Below, piece by piece: positions 1 through 5,960 of a DNA stretch of 9,981 bases; the stretch's first letter is position 1; every line of letters starts with the position of its first letter. Position numbers and translations under genes: made by a program. Under the pieces are notes generated by a model. The model was not told the DNA's origin and made no database searches. It saw only the letters and a list, made by a program, of their open reading frames with translations. The stretch comes from Gammaproteobacteria bacterium (GTDB lineage Bacteria; Pseudomonadota; Gammaproteobacteria; Steroidobacterales; Steroidobacteraceae): positions 1-9,981 of the forward strand of contig JASHUC010000285.1 in assembly GCA_030040235.1 (NCBI GenBank), written 5' to 3'.

Positions 1-520
1 AGGGGATGTTGATGTAGAAGACCCAGCGCCAGCTGTAGTTATCCGTGAGCCAGCCGCCGAGCGCCGGTCCAATGATCGGTCCGATGAGCACGCCCATGGC
101 CCACACTGCGGTCGCACGGCCGTGGTGCTCCGGGGGGTTGATGTCGAGGAGCATGGCCTGGGAAAGCGGCACCAGGGCGGCCCCGCCGATGCCCTGAAGC
201 AGCCGGAACATCACGATCTGAGTGAGCGACTGCGCCGTGCCGCACAGCGCCGACATCACCGTGAACCCGGCGATCGAGAGCACCAGGACCCTCTTGCGGC
301 CGTAGCGCCCCGCAAGCCAGCCGGCGAGGGGCGTCATGATCGCCGAGGCGACGATGTAGGAGGTGAGCACCCAGTCCACCTGCTCGAGCGTCGCCGACAG
401 GCTTCCGCGGATGTGCGGCAGCGCGACGTTTGCGATGGTGGTGTCGAGCGCCTGCAGCACCGAGGCCAGCATCACGCAGACGGTGATCGGGATTCGGTGG
501 AGCGAGTCCTTGGGATCCAT
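1..520 (-). CDS. emrB: DHA2-family MFS multidrug transporter, EmrB-like (C-terminus beyond window)
   Basis: Inner-membrane proton-driven drug exporter, the pump of an EmrAB-type tripartite system. The window holds about the first 173 residues; the rest lies past base 1. Reading from ATG at 520, I see the signature of 14-helix DHA2 proteins in helix 1 (LDTTIANVALP), MFS motif A in the loop after helix 2 (AGWLAGRYGRKR) and the antiporter motif C in helix 5 (GPIIGPALGGWL), followed by a WRWVFYINIP segment. These are classic EmrB/QacA landmarks. It starts 28 bp after the stop of the HlyD-type adaptor gene on the same strand, so it is the third gene of a regulator-adaptor-pump operon. No strong Shine-Dalgarno is visible, which may mean coupling to the upstream gene. 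Family is certain; the substrate cannot be told, and EmrB rather than another DHA2 member rests on context. Confidence 0.93.
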   Translation of the reverse strand, partial: MDPKDSLHRIPITVCVMLASVLQALDTTIANVALPHIRGSLSATLEQVDWVLTSYIVASAIMTPLAGWLAGRYGRKRVLVLSIAGFTVMSALCGTAQSLTQIVMFRLLQGIGGAALVPLSQAMLLDINPPEHHGRATAVWAMGVLIGPIIGPALGGWLTDNYSWRWVFYINIP

Positions 521-548
521 CGGAGCTGCGAACCGCTGCGCGCCGCGC

Positions 549-1718
549 TCAGCGCGCGCGGGCACTCAGTGCATCGTCCTGAGCGCGTACCGCGCCGCGG
601 GGCCGGGCCGCGCCCACGAGCCGGTGCGCCTGCGTGTCCACCTTCACCGTGGCACTCAGCCCGGTCCGCAGCGTCGGCACATCACCTTCGAGCTCCAGGC
701 GCACGGGCAGGCGCTGCACGACCTTGACCCAATTACCGGTCGCGTTCTCGGGCGGCAGCAACGAGAACTCGGCGCCCGTTCCGGGGCTCACGCTCGTGAC
801 GGTCGCCTGGAACGTGTGGTCGGGGTACGCATCGATCCACACGCGGGCGGAGTCCCCCGGGCGCATGTGTGCGAGCTGCACCTCCTTGAAGTTCGCCTCG
901 ATCCAGACATCGCGGGTCGAGACGAGCGCGAAGGCGGGAGTCGCGGCCCCGATGTAGTCACCGACCTGAAGCTGCTCGACGCGCGTGACGATGCCGTCGA
1001 TCGGGGCCGAGATGGTGGTGTAGGAGAGATTGAGCAGTGCGCGATCGAGCTCCGCCTGAGCCTGCTCCACCGAAGGGTGCTCCTCGACGCGAATGTTGGG
1101 ATTTCCGCCGAGACTTGCGAGCGTCGCCGTGATCTGCTGCTCAACGGCCGCGACGTTCTGCTGGGCCTCGTTGCGTGCGAGCAGCGTCCGGTCGGCCTGC
1201 GATTGCGAGGTGATGCCATGCTGAAGCAGGCGCATCTGCCGGTCGTATTCGCGCCGCTGGTACTCGAGCGCGCTTTGCGCGGCTTTCAGATCCGCAAGAC
1301 GTTGCCGGTAGGTCGCTTTCAGCGATTCGACCTGCAAGCGTGTGCTCGCGAGCCGCGCGCGAGCCTCCGCGACGGCGATGCGAAACGGACGCTGATCGAG
1401 CCTGAACAGCACCTCTCCGCGGTGCACGCGCTGATTGTCGCCCACGTCGATCTCGCTCACCCGTCCCGAGACGTTCGAGCTGATCGACACCTGCGCGGCA
1501 CGAACATAGGCATCGTCCGTGGATTGATAGCGTCCCGCGGTGAAGTAGTAGAAGAGCCCTGCGGCCGCGGCGATCAGCGGCACGCCGATCATGAGAGGCG
1601 CCCGGAGCCGCTCGCGCAGCCGCCGCGATCGAATGTCCGCCGAAGCGTCGGCCCGCGGCTCCGGCTCACCGTCGCGCGCGACGGGCCGGGCGTCCTGGTC
1701 ACGCGCCACGGCGTTCAT
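549..1718 (-). CDS. emrA: HlyD-family periplasmic adaptor (membrane fusion) protein, EmrA-like
   Basis: Links the inner-membrane EmrB-type pump to an outer-membrane channel so that drugs leave the cell directly. The 389-residue protein has a cytoplasmic N-terminus, one membrane anchor at about 41-60, then the first half of the biotinyl-lipoyl domain (TDDAYVRA at 67-74 through GEVLFRLD near 101-108). A long Gln/Arg/Glu-rich coiled coil follows (about 113-225), then the second lipoyl half (SAPIDGIVTR near 237-246) and a beta-barrel domain with the typical VWIEANFKE sequence. Length matches EmrA (about 390). Its ATG overlaps the stop of the MarR-type gene as ATGA (1715-1718), showing translational coupling, and the pump gene follows 28 bp later. 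No TolC-like channel gene is in the window, so the outer-membrane partner must be encoded elsewhere or beyond base 1. Confidence 0.95.
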   Translation of the reverse strand: MNAVARDQDARPVARDGEPEPRADASADIRSRRLRERLRAPLMIGVPLIAAAAGLFYYFTAGRYQSTDDAYVRAAQVSISSNVSGRVSEIDVGDNQRVHRGEVLFRLDQRPFRIAVAEARARLASTRLQVESLKATYRQRLADLKAAQSALEYQRREYDRQMRLLQHGITSQSQADRTLLARNEAQQNVAAVEQQITATLASLGGNPNIRVEEHPSVEQAQAELDRALLNLSYTTISAPIDGIVTRVEQLQVGDYIGAATPAFALVSTRDVWIEANFKEVQLAHMRPGDSARVWIDAYPDHTFQATVTSVSPGTGAEFSLLPPENATGNWVKVVQRLPVRLELEGDVPTLRTGLSATVKVDTQAHRLVGAARPRGAVRAQDDALSARAR

Positions 1719-2221
1719 CGCGCGGTGCTCGCGGCTTTGCGCCCGGGCGTAGCGGGGCGCGGCGTCGGGGCGGATCGCGCCAGCGGCTTTAAGCCGAGCA
1801 GATTCCTGTGAACCCGCTCGAGGAGCTCCATGAGCTTCGTGCGCTCGTCGTTCGCGAGGCCGTCGAGCACCTCGCCACGGGTCTGCGCCGCCAGCCGCCA
1901 GATGTGCTCGAGTAGGGGCTTTGCCTTCTCCGTCAGCATGAGGCTGCGGGCGCGACGATCCTCGGGGTCCGAGCGGCGCTGCACCCAGCCGTCAGCCTCC
2001 ATGCGATCGAGAATGCGCACGAGGCTCATCGGGTCGATCTCGATGAGCTCCGCGAGACGCTTCTGGCTCACGCCCTCGTTTTTCGACAGATAGGCGAGCG
2101 CCTTGCACTGTGGCAGGGTGAGCGCCAGGCCATGTGCACGCTCCTCGAACCGCCGGGTATAGAGCCGGCCGACATCCTTCAGCAGGAATCCGAGGTTGGC
2201 GAATCGATCCAGGCGGTCCAT
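1715..2221 (-). CDS. MarR-family transcriptional regulator of the efflux operon
   Basis: A dimeric winged-helix regulator, most likely the local repressor of the pump operon, released when it binds a drug or phenolic ligand. In the 168 residues I see the MarR fold in order: dimerisation helices (1-35), the helix-turn-helix (LTLPQCKALAYLSKNEGVSQ, then RLAELIEIDPMSLVRILDRM, about 35-74), and the wing with the family signature DPEDRRARSLMLT (86-97), then C-terminal dimer helices. The last 20 or so residues are Ala/Pro/Arg-rich and probably disordered. An AGAGG ribosome site sits just before ATG 2221. It is first gene of the operon and overlaps the adaptor gene by 4 bp. A strong palindrome lies 36 bp upstream of its start, beside a TATAAT, which fits autorepression. 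It plays the role of EmrR, but I do not claim orthology. Confidence 0.93.
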   Translation of the reverse strand: MDRLDRFANLGFLLKDVGRLYTRRFEERAHGLALTLPQCKALAYLSKNEGVSQKRLAELIEIDPMSLVRILDRMEADGWVQRRSDPEDRRARSLMLTEKAKPLLEHIWRLAAQTRGEVLDGLANDERTKLMELLERVHRNLLGLKPLARSAPTPRPATPGRKAASTAR

Positions 2222-2256
2222 ACGGCCTCTGCGCTCGCGGGAATCGTATGACCAAG

Positions 2257-2282
2257 CATATCATATCTAGTGATATGATATG
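2257..2282. promoter_or_regulatory. 26-bp palindrome, probable MarR-type operator
   Basis: Arms CATATCATATC (2257-2267) and GATATGATATG (2272-2282) are perfect inverted repeats of 11 bp around a 4-bp centre, TAGT. The site is strikingly AT-rich for this genome. It begins two bases downstream of the predicted transcription start (about 2284, minus strand), so a bound protein would block RNA polymerase. AT-rich palindromes of this size just upstream of marR genes are usual MarR-family operators. That the neighbouring regulator binds here is inference. Confidence 0.8.
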
Positions 2283-2290
2283 GTACACCT

Positions 2291-2296
2291 ATTATA
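2291..2296 (-). promoter_or_regulatory. -10 element of the efflux-operon promoter
   Basis: Read on the minus strand this is a perfect TATAAT, itself set in a small CCTAT-A-ATAGG palindrome. Predicted start of transcription is near 2284, giving a leader of about 60 nt before the regulator's ATG at 2221. The -35 region (about 2314-2319, CGCCTC) matches the sigma-70 consensus poorly and is overlapped by the TGTGA-N6-TCACA site. Confidence 0.65.
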
Positions 2297-2310
2297 GGCA
2301 AAGCTTACGA

Positions 2311-2326
2311 TGTGAGGCGGATCACA
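2311..2326. promoter_or_regulatory. CRP/Clp/FNR-superfamily-like binding site
   Basis: TGTGA (2311-2315), six bases, TCACA (2322-2326): both half-sites match the E. coli CRP and Xanthomonas Clp consensus exactly. Its centre lies about 34.5 bp upstream of the predicted start of the efflux operon, so it covers the weak -35. This is 7 bp closer than the usual class II activation position (-41.5), so the protein could repress, or the true start could differ. It lies just past the stop of the secreted-protein gene and is the only sequence of this type I noticed in the window. Confidence 0.55.
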
Positions 2327-2342
2327 GCCGCCGCGCTCTGCG

Positions 2343-3164
2343 CTAGTGCGTGGCGGGGTTCAGCAGCTCGAGCCGCTGGCCGCCCGTCTTCGGATCGCGG
2401 TACTCGCGATTGTCCTCGCAGACGTACTCCATCATCTTGTAGCCGGGCCGCCGCTGGTATTCCCAGGTGAAGGTCCACGGCTTGGTCAGATAAACCGGAT
2501 CCGTGACCGTGATTTGATCCTCGAAGCGATCGGGGGTCAGGAGGTGGATTCGCTCGTTGATCTGCATCCGGTCGCTGTGCGGCACATCGTGGTAACGCAC
2601 CTCTTCCCTGATCCCCACGGTGTTGGCGACGAGCGTGTCGCCCTCCCAGTGACCGACCGAGTGCCCCCAGAAGCCCGGCTCCGCATCGGCGACCGCAACC
2701 TGCTTCTGATTGAGATAGATGTACCGCACCTGGCGGTACGCCTCCTCGATGATGGTGATCTGCCCGGGTGTTTGAAGCACCTGCATGGGGAACATGGCCA
2801 TCATCATCGCCGGCATGCCATCGGGCAGGCACTGAGCGTATCCGCCGTAGAGGGGTTGCCCGCGCTGGTCCGCCTCGCGCGAGGCCTTCTGCCGCGCGCG
2901 CCACGCGGCCAGGTACTCGGGCTTGAGCGGCGGCTCCGCCTCGCCCCGATTGACCGCGCTGGACCGCGGGTCGATCTTGAACGGCTTCGCGTGGTAGCGA
3001 TCCCAGGTTCCGGTGAGGTCGGCGTGATTGATATGAGCCGGTGCCGGATGCTCCTGCGCGTCTGCCGCCCCGCGGGCATCGCCCGCGACGGTGAGCAGCG
3101 GGAATGCAATGGCCGTGCAGATCGCGACGGCGACGCCCCTCGGAATGAAGTCTCTCGCACGCAT
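2343..3164 (-). CDS. Secreted protein of unknown function, DLTGTW type
   Basis: I do not recognise a named family. From ATG 3164 (GTG at 3167 is also possible) the 273-residue product has a signal peptide: Arg near the start, a hydrophobic core (VAVAICTAIAFPLLTVAG) and a likely cut near ARGA-AD at about residue 34. The mature part opens with HADLTGTWDRYH and contains a Met cluster (DGMPAMMMAMFPMQ), a PGQITIIEE segment, GHSVGHWEGDTLVANTVG, and later a TDPVYLTKPWTFTWEY stretch. Such alternating, Trp/Tyr-rich segments suggest an all-beta periplasmic domain. Paired short Thr-Gly-Thr-Trp and GHWEGDTLV motifs recur, in my memory, in proteins encoded beside DUF6152 genes in soil proteobacteria. It starts 8 bp after the DUF6152 stop, so the two are co-transcribed and likely act together outside the cytoplasm. 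Function unknown. Confidence 0.85.
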   Translation of the reverse strand: MRARDFIPRGVAVAICTAIAFPLLTVAGDARGAADAQEHPAPAHINHADLTGTWDRYHAKPFKIDPRSSAVNRGEAEPPLKPEYLAAWRARQKASREADQRGQPLYGGYAQCLPDGMPAMMMAMFPMQVLQTPGQITIIEEAYRQVRYIYLNQKQVAVADAEPGFWGHSVGHWEGDTLVANTVGIREEVRYHDVPHSDRMQINERIHLLTPDRFEDQITVTDPVYLTKPWTFTWEYQRRPGYKMMEYVCEDNREYRDPKTGGQRLELLNPATH

Positions 3165-3172
3165 CACGCGCC

Positions 3173-3586
3173 CTACCGGATGTTGGCCTTGCCTGCGGCG
3201 GGGCCGTTGCCGAAACTGCGCCCGTCCGCGAGCGTGACCTGCTTGAGGAGCCCGCCGGGCTCACCCGTGCGCAGCGGCGCGATGATCGTCGTGATGCGAT
3301 CACCCTTCTTGATCATGTTCCATTTCCAGCCGGCCCGATCGAGCAGCCCCGGGTTGGCGCACTCGATGGTGTAGTGCTTGACCTTGCCTCCGGGCTCGAT
3401 CGCGTCGAGCTCGATGTAGACATGCGGGTTGGTCCACTGGAAGTACGCGACCGTGCCCGTGAGCTTCACCTGATGGTCGTGGTCGAACATCGCGAAGGAA
3501 TGGTGCGCGAAAGCCGGCCCTGCGGCCATGACGGCAGCCCACACGAGGCACATCCGGAGGACGCACGGCGTCTGCGGCACCTTCAT
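3173..3586 (-). CDS. DUF6152-family periplasmic protein
   Basis: A small secreted protein of unknown function. Starting at ATG 3586, the 137 residues begin with a Sec signal peptide that ends in GPAFA, cut before HHSFAMFD at about residue 27. The mature chain has the marks of DUF6152: the HHSFAMFD opening, LTGTVAYFQWTNPHVYIEL, a short acidic stretch, and a YTIECANP segment, then KKGDRITTIIAPLRTG. The fold looks like a small beta-barrel. ATG 3586 is favoured over GTG 3589 because AGGAGA lies 6 bases upstream. It is first of a two-gene operon with the DLTGTW protein; a sigma-70-like promoter precedes it. If the signal cut is right, the mature N-terminus is His-His, which could bind a metal; this is inference. 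Family assignment is from recall of the motif. Confidence 0.85.
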   Translation of the reverse strand: MKVPQTPCVLRMCLVWAAVMAAGPAFAHHSFAMFDHDHQVKLTGTVAYFQWTNPHVYIELDAIEPGGKVKHYTIECANPGLLDRAGWKWNMIKKGDRITTIIAPLRTGEPGGLLKQVTLADGRSFGNGPAAGKANIR

Positions 3587-3625
3587 CACCGTCTCCTGTC
3601 GCCCATGAGCAACGGCTCGAAGGCC

Positions 3626-3653
3626 ATCATAGCGCTCGCCGTTGACGTTGCAA
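3626..3653 (-). promoter_or_regulatory. Predicted sigma-70 promoter of the DUF6152 operon
   Basis: On the minus strand, TTGCAA (3653-3648) and TATGAT (3631-3626) are separated by 16 bp. Predicted start is near 3619, giving a leader of about 33 nt to ATG 3586. It sits in the 84-bp gap after the Spinster-type gene, so the secreted pair can be expressed without that gene. Found by eye; moderate match. Confidence 0.5.
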
Positions 3654-3670
3654 CGCCGGCGCGCGTTCGG

Positions 3671-5077
3671 TCAGAGACGGGCGGGTGTCGTCGCATCGAG
3701 CGGCAGGCTCGCCGGCTGATAACGCGTCTCGAGGTCGCGGCGCAGATTGCGGCCAGCGAGGGCGTAATGGACCGCGGCCCACAAGCCGAGCAACGACATG
3801 ACCATGAGCGCGTGGCGCAGGCCCGCGGCGGAGGCCGCCGAGCACGCCGTCGCCAGCGCGTGCGCGGAGGCCGCGGGCGCGACGCCGCCCGGGCACGCGA
3901 GTTTGAAGGCACCGAGCGGGAAGGCTTGCGCCGCAAAGCGGTCGCTCAGAATCCCGACGAGCGTCGGACCGAGACCGATCCCGGCGAGGCCGAGCACCAG
4001 GGACACGACGAATGCCGAGGAGGCGCGCATATTGGCGCCGACCATGTTCTGCGCCAGCGCGAGGCTCGGCGCGTAGTACACGAACATGCAGACGTGAGCC
4101 GCAATGAGCACCACCACCGCCGTGCCGAGCACGGGCTCCCGGAATCCGAGCAGGAATAGCGGCGCGGCGAGCGTCAGTCCGAGCGCCGGCCCCCACACGT
4201 ACCAGCGCCGGTCGGAACGGCCCGCCCAGTCCACGCCGAATCCACCGATGAGCAGGCCGGAGCCCATCGCCGCGCCGGCGATGAGAGCCACCCAGCGGCC
4301 CGCAGCGGCAAATCCGAGATGATAATTGCGCACCAGAAACGTGCTCAGAAACTGGCCGATGGCATTCATCGAGATCGCCGCCAGCGCACAGCCGATGAGC
4401 ACGTGCCACATCGAGCGCTTGGCGAACAGGAACCGGAACACCGTCCAGGTGGAAGGCGGCCGCTCGCGCGCGAGCGGATCGGGATCGCACATGCCGCGAG
4501 GCGGCTCGCGCAAGGTGGCGAAGGCAATGAGTGCCACGACGAGCGCCGCTGCGCCGATCACGGCGAATGTCGCGCGCCAGCTCACATGCTGCGCGAGCAT
4601 GCCCGCTCCCATCGCACCGGCGACCACCCCGATCGGAGCGCCGAGCCAGATGATGGACATGACCGAGGCGCGCCTGTCCATGAGGTAGTGATCCCCGATG
4701 AGGGACGCCACCGGGGTGCCAAAGCCCGCATCTCCCACCCCGACCCCCACGCGAAAGAGCAGCAGGCTGGCGAAGCTCTTCGCGGTCCCGCAGAGGGCGG
4801 ACATGGCTCCAAAGAGCGCAATACAGGCTGCGATGATCTTGGTGCGGCTCAAGTGCTCGGCGAGCCGTGCGAGGGGGAGACCCATGAGGGCATAGAACAG
4901 GGCGAAGCCCATCCCCTGAAGAATCCCGAGCTGCGAGTCGGTGAACCTCAGATCGAGCTTGATGGCCTGCAGGGAGACGGCGATGCCCTGCCGGTCGGCG
5001 AGATTCAATGCATTGATCAGAACGAGCAGCAGCAGCAACCAGGCTCGGTAGCGCCTCGAGAACGTCGTAGAGTTCAT
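3671..5077 (-). CDS. Spinster-type MFS transporter
   Basis: A 12-helix inner-membrane carrier of the major facilitator superfamily, Spinster-like branch. The frame is open up to 5380, but I choose ATG 5077: GGAAGGA lies 6 bases before it, and the next residues run straight into helix 1, giving 468 residues, usual for the family. Helix 1 ends with NALNLADRQ, the Spinster signature. Motif A region reads LPLARLAEHLSRTK, and a RVGVGVGDAGFGTPVASLIGDH block follows in helices 4-5. The second half has WAGRSDRRW (second motif A) and GPTLVGILSDRF. A Cys/Ala-rich outer loop near 410-435 precedes the last helix. Relatives occur in steroid- and aromatic-degrading proteobacteria, but the substrate is unknown. 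The secreted pair lies 84 bp downstream on the same strand. Confidence 0.92.
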   Translation of the reverse strand: MNSTTFSRRYRAWLLLLLVLINALNLADRQGIAVSLQAIKLDLRFTDSQLGILQGMGFALFYALMGLPLARLAEHLSRTKIIAACIALFGAMSALCGTAKSFASLLLFRVGVGVGDAGFGTPVASLIGDHYLMDRRASVMSIIWLGAPIGVVAGAMGAGMLAQHVSWRATFAVIGAAALVVALIAFATLREPPRGMCDPDPLARERPPSTWTVFRFLFAKRSMWHVLIGCALAAISMNAIGQFLSTFLVRNYHLGFAAAGRWVALIAGAAMGSGLLIGGFGVDWAGRSDRRWYVWGPALGLTLAAPLFLLGFREPVLGTAVVVLIAAHVCMFVYYAPSLALAQNMVGANMRASSAFVVSLVLGLAGIGLGPTLVGILSDRFAAQAFPLGAFKLACPGGVAPAASAHALATACSAASAAGLRHALMVMSLLGLWAAVHYALAGRNLRRDLETRYQPASLPLDATTPARL

Positions 5078-5115
5078 GGACGGTCCTTCCCGATCATTTG
5101 CAGCCGGGCGGCTTG

Positions 5116-5160
5116 CCGCAGTAACGGCTGCCGCAATAACGGCTGCCGCAGCACCGGATG
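5116..5160. repeat. Three tandem 15-bp repeats in a divergent spacer
   Basis: Units CCGCAGTAACGGCTG (5116-5130), CCGCAATAACGGCTG (5131-5145) and CCGCAGCACCGGATG (5146-5160). The first two differ at one base, the third at four more degenerate positions. They lie 39 bp upstream of the Spinster-type gene's ATG, in the spacer between it and the PagL-like gene, probably in the leader or promoter. Role unknown: repeated protein sites or simple slippage duplication are both possible. Confidence 0.7.
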
Positions 5161-5262
5161 CTAACGCTTGAGCCCGAACCGGCGCCACGCGAGCCTGCAA
5201 CACCGCGAGCACGGCCGCGCACTCCACGATAAGATGTGCGCCCCCGCGCGGGTGAGGGCTGC

Positions 5263-5829
5263 GTGTCGCTGCGTTTCCGGGAGTTGTTGCTTGCACTCGC
5301 CGTCGTGATCGGCCTCGGATGGGGGCCGCGGGTTGCGCACTCCGACGAGGCGCCCTATTCCTGGACGCCCTGGAATCCATGCCCGGGCTGCGATTTGCTG
5401 GTCGGCGTCGGGACCACCGTCACCACCTTCAGCTGGACGGACGGGCTCATCCTGCCGCTCACCCTGGAGATCGACGACAGCCGCTGGGAAGTCGGCGCGT
5501 TTCGATTCGCAACCGCCCAGTACCTCAACGAGGAGCCGCAGTATCCGGCGTCCTTTCGCAGCGCGAACCCGGAGTGGGGATTCGATGCGTTGCGGCGCTG
5601 GCAGATCCTGCATCGCTCGTGGGGAAAGCTGTACGTGGGCGCCGGCGGCAGCTACAAGACGGCCAACGACTACCTCGATGACCGGTGGAACTTCGCTTAC
5701 ATGGTCGGGGTGCGCTTCACCGTCGGCGGCGGCTCGATTCTCGAGCTGAGCCTGCGACACTGGTCGAACGCCTGGTTCCACATCCCCAACCGCGGCGTGG
5801 ATTTCGTGATGCTGAGCTTCGGGATGTAA
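5263..5829 (+). CDS. pagL: Acyloxyacyl hydrolase, PagL-like lipid A 3-O-deacylase
   Basis: An outer-membrane beta-barrel enzyme predicted to remove the 3-O acyl chain of lipid A, altering surface permeability and immune recognition. I choose GTG 5263 (188 residues) because GAGGG lies 4 bases before it; GTG 5236 would add 9 residues. A signal peptide (about 1-27, cut near AHS-DE) leads into barrel strands such as KLYVGAGGSY and YMVGVRFTVGG. Near the C-terminus LRHWSNAWFHIPNRGVDF holds the PagL catalytic pattern: H166-x-S168, with Asp180 exactly 12 residues after the Ser. In Pseudomonas PagL (triad His126, Ser128, Glu140) that spacing holds a Glu, so this copy may use Asp. A CxxC (40-43) early in the chain is unusual. 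Divergent from the Spinster-type gene; followed on the same strand by the EAL-HDOD gene, 131 bp away. Symbol is by family resemblance. Confidence 0.82.
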   Translation: MSLRFRELLLALAVVIGLGWGPRVAHSDEAPYSWTPWNPCPGCDLLVGVGTTVTTFSWTDGLILPLTLEIDDSRWEVGAFRFATAQYLNEEPQYPASFRSANPEWGFDALRRWQILHRSWGKLYVGAGGSYKTANDYLDDRWNFAYMVGVRFTVGGGSILELSLRHWSNAWFHIPNRGVDFVMLSFGM

Positions 5830-5872
5830 CGCGCCGGTCCCCCGGTCTCCCTTATGTGAAGTCCGCGCGCGC

Positions 5873-5899
5873 AGCCCGGTGGCACGGCCCGTCCGGGCT
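5873..5899 (+). other. Hairpin-forming inverted repeat between pagL-like and EAL-HDOD genes
   Basis: AGCCCGG (5873-5879) and CCGGGCT (5893-5899) pair perfectly across a 13-base loop, 43 bp after the pagL-like stop. There is no T-tract on either strand, so it is not a standard intrinsic terminator. It could slow polymerase, stabilise the upstream RNA, or be chance in GC-rich sequence. Confidence 0.35.
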
Positions 5900-5960
5900 C
5901 GGCAAAAGGTGTGCGGCGGTACTGCGACGGGCCCCGCATGAGCGGCTAACTTCGCCTCCT

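Noticed and set aside
363..1811. Long plus-strand open frame of 482 codons
   Set aside because: It lies opposite the emrA-like gene, is rich in Arg/His/Ala like other GC-driven shadow frames, and has no recognisable domain. The opposite strand has full family motifs and operon spacing.
3587..3628. Short leader frame MMAFEPLLMGDRRR whose stop overlaps the DUF6152 start
   Set aside because: Its first ATG codons overlap the predicted -10, so the transcript would begin after them; no ribosome site and no regulatory sequence pattern such as repeated codons.
5078..5380. N-terminal extension of the Spinster-type gene to 5380
   Set aside because: The extra 101 residues are Arg/Ala-rich, run through the 15-bp repeats and overlap the divergent pagL-like gene. 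ATG 5077 has a good ribosome site and family length.
5161..5781. Minus-strand 206-codon frame opposite the pagL-like gene
   Set aside because: Antisense shadow with no family features; the plus strand shows a signal peptide, barrel strands and catalytic pattern.
5873..5899. Intrinsic terminator after the pagL-like gene
   Set aside because: The 7-bp stem is good, but the 13-base loop is long and no T-tract follows on either strand; kept only as a hairpin.
5881..5899. Second sigma-54 promoter starting TGGCACG at 5880
   Set aside because: The -24 half is perfect, but the base pair 10 bases after GG is CC rather than GC and no TTGC follows.
5685..5960. N-terminal extension of the EAL-HDOD gene to 5685
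   Set aside because: It would overlap the pagL-like gene in another frame, and the residues are Arg-rich with no domain. ATG 5961 gives the usual length, although its ribosome site is poor.
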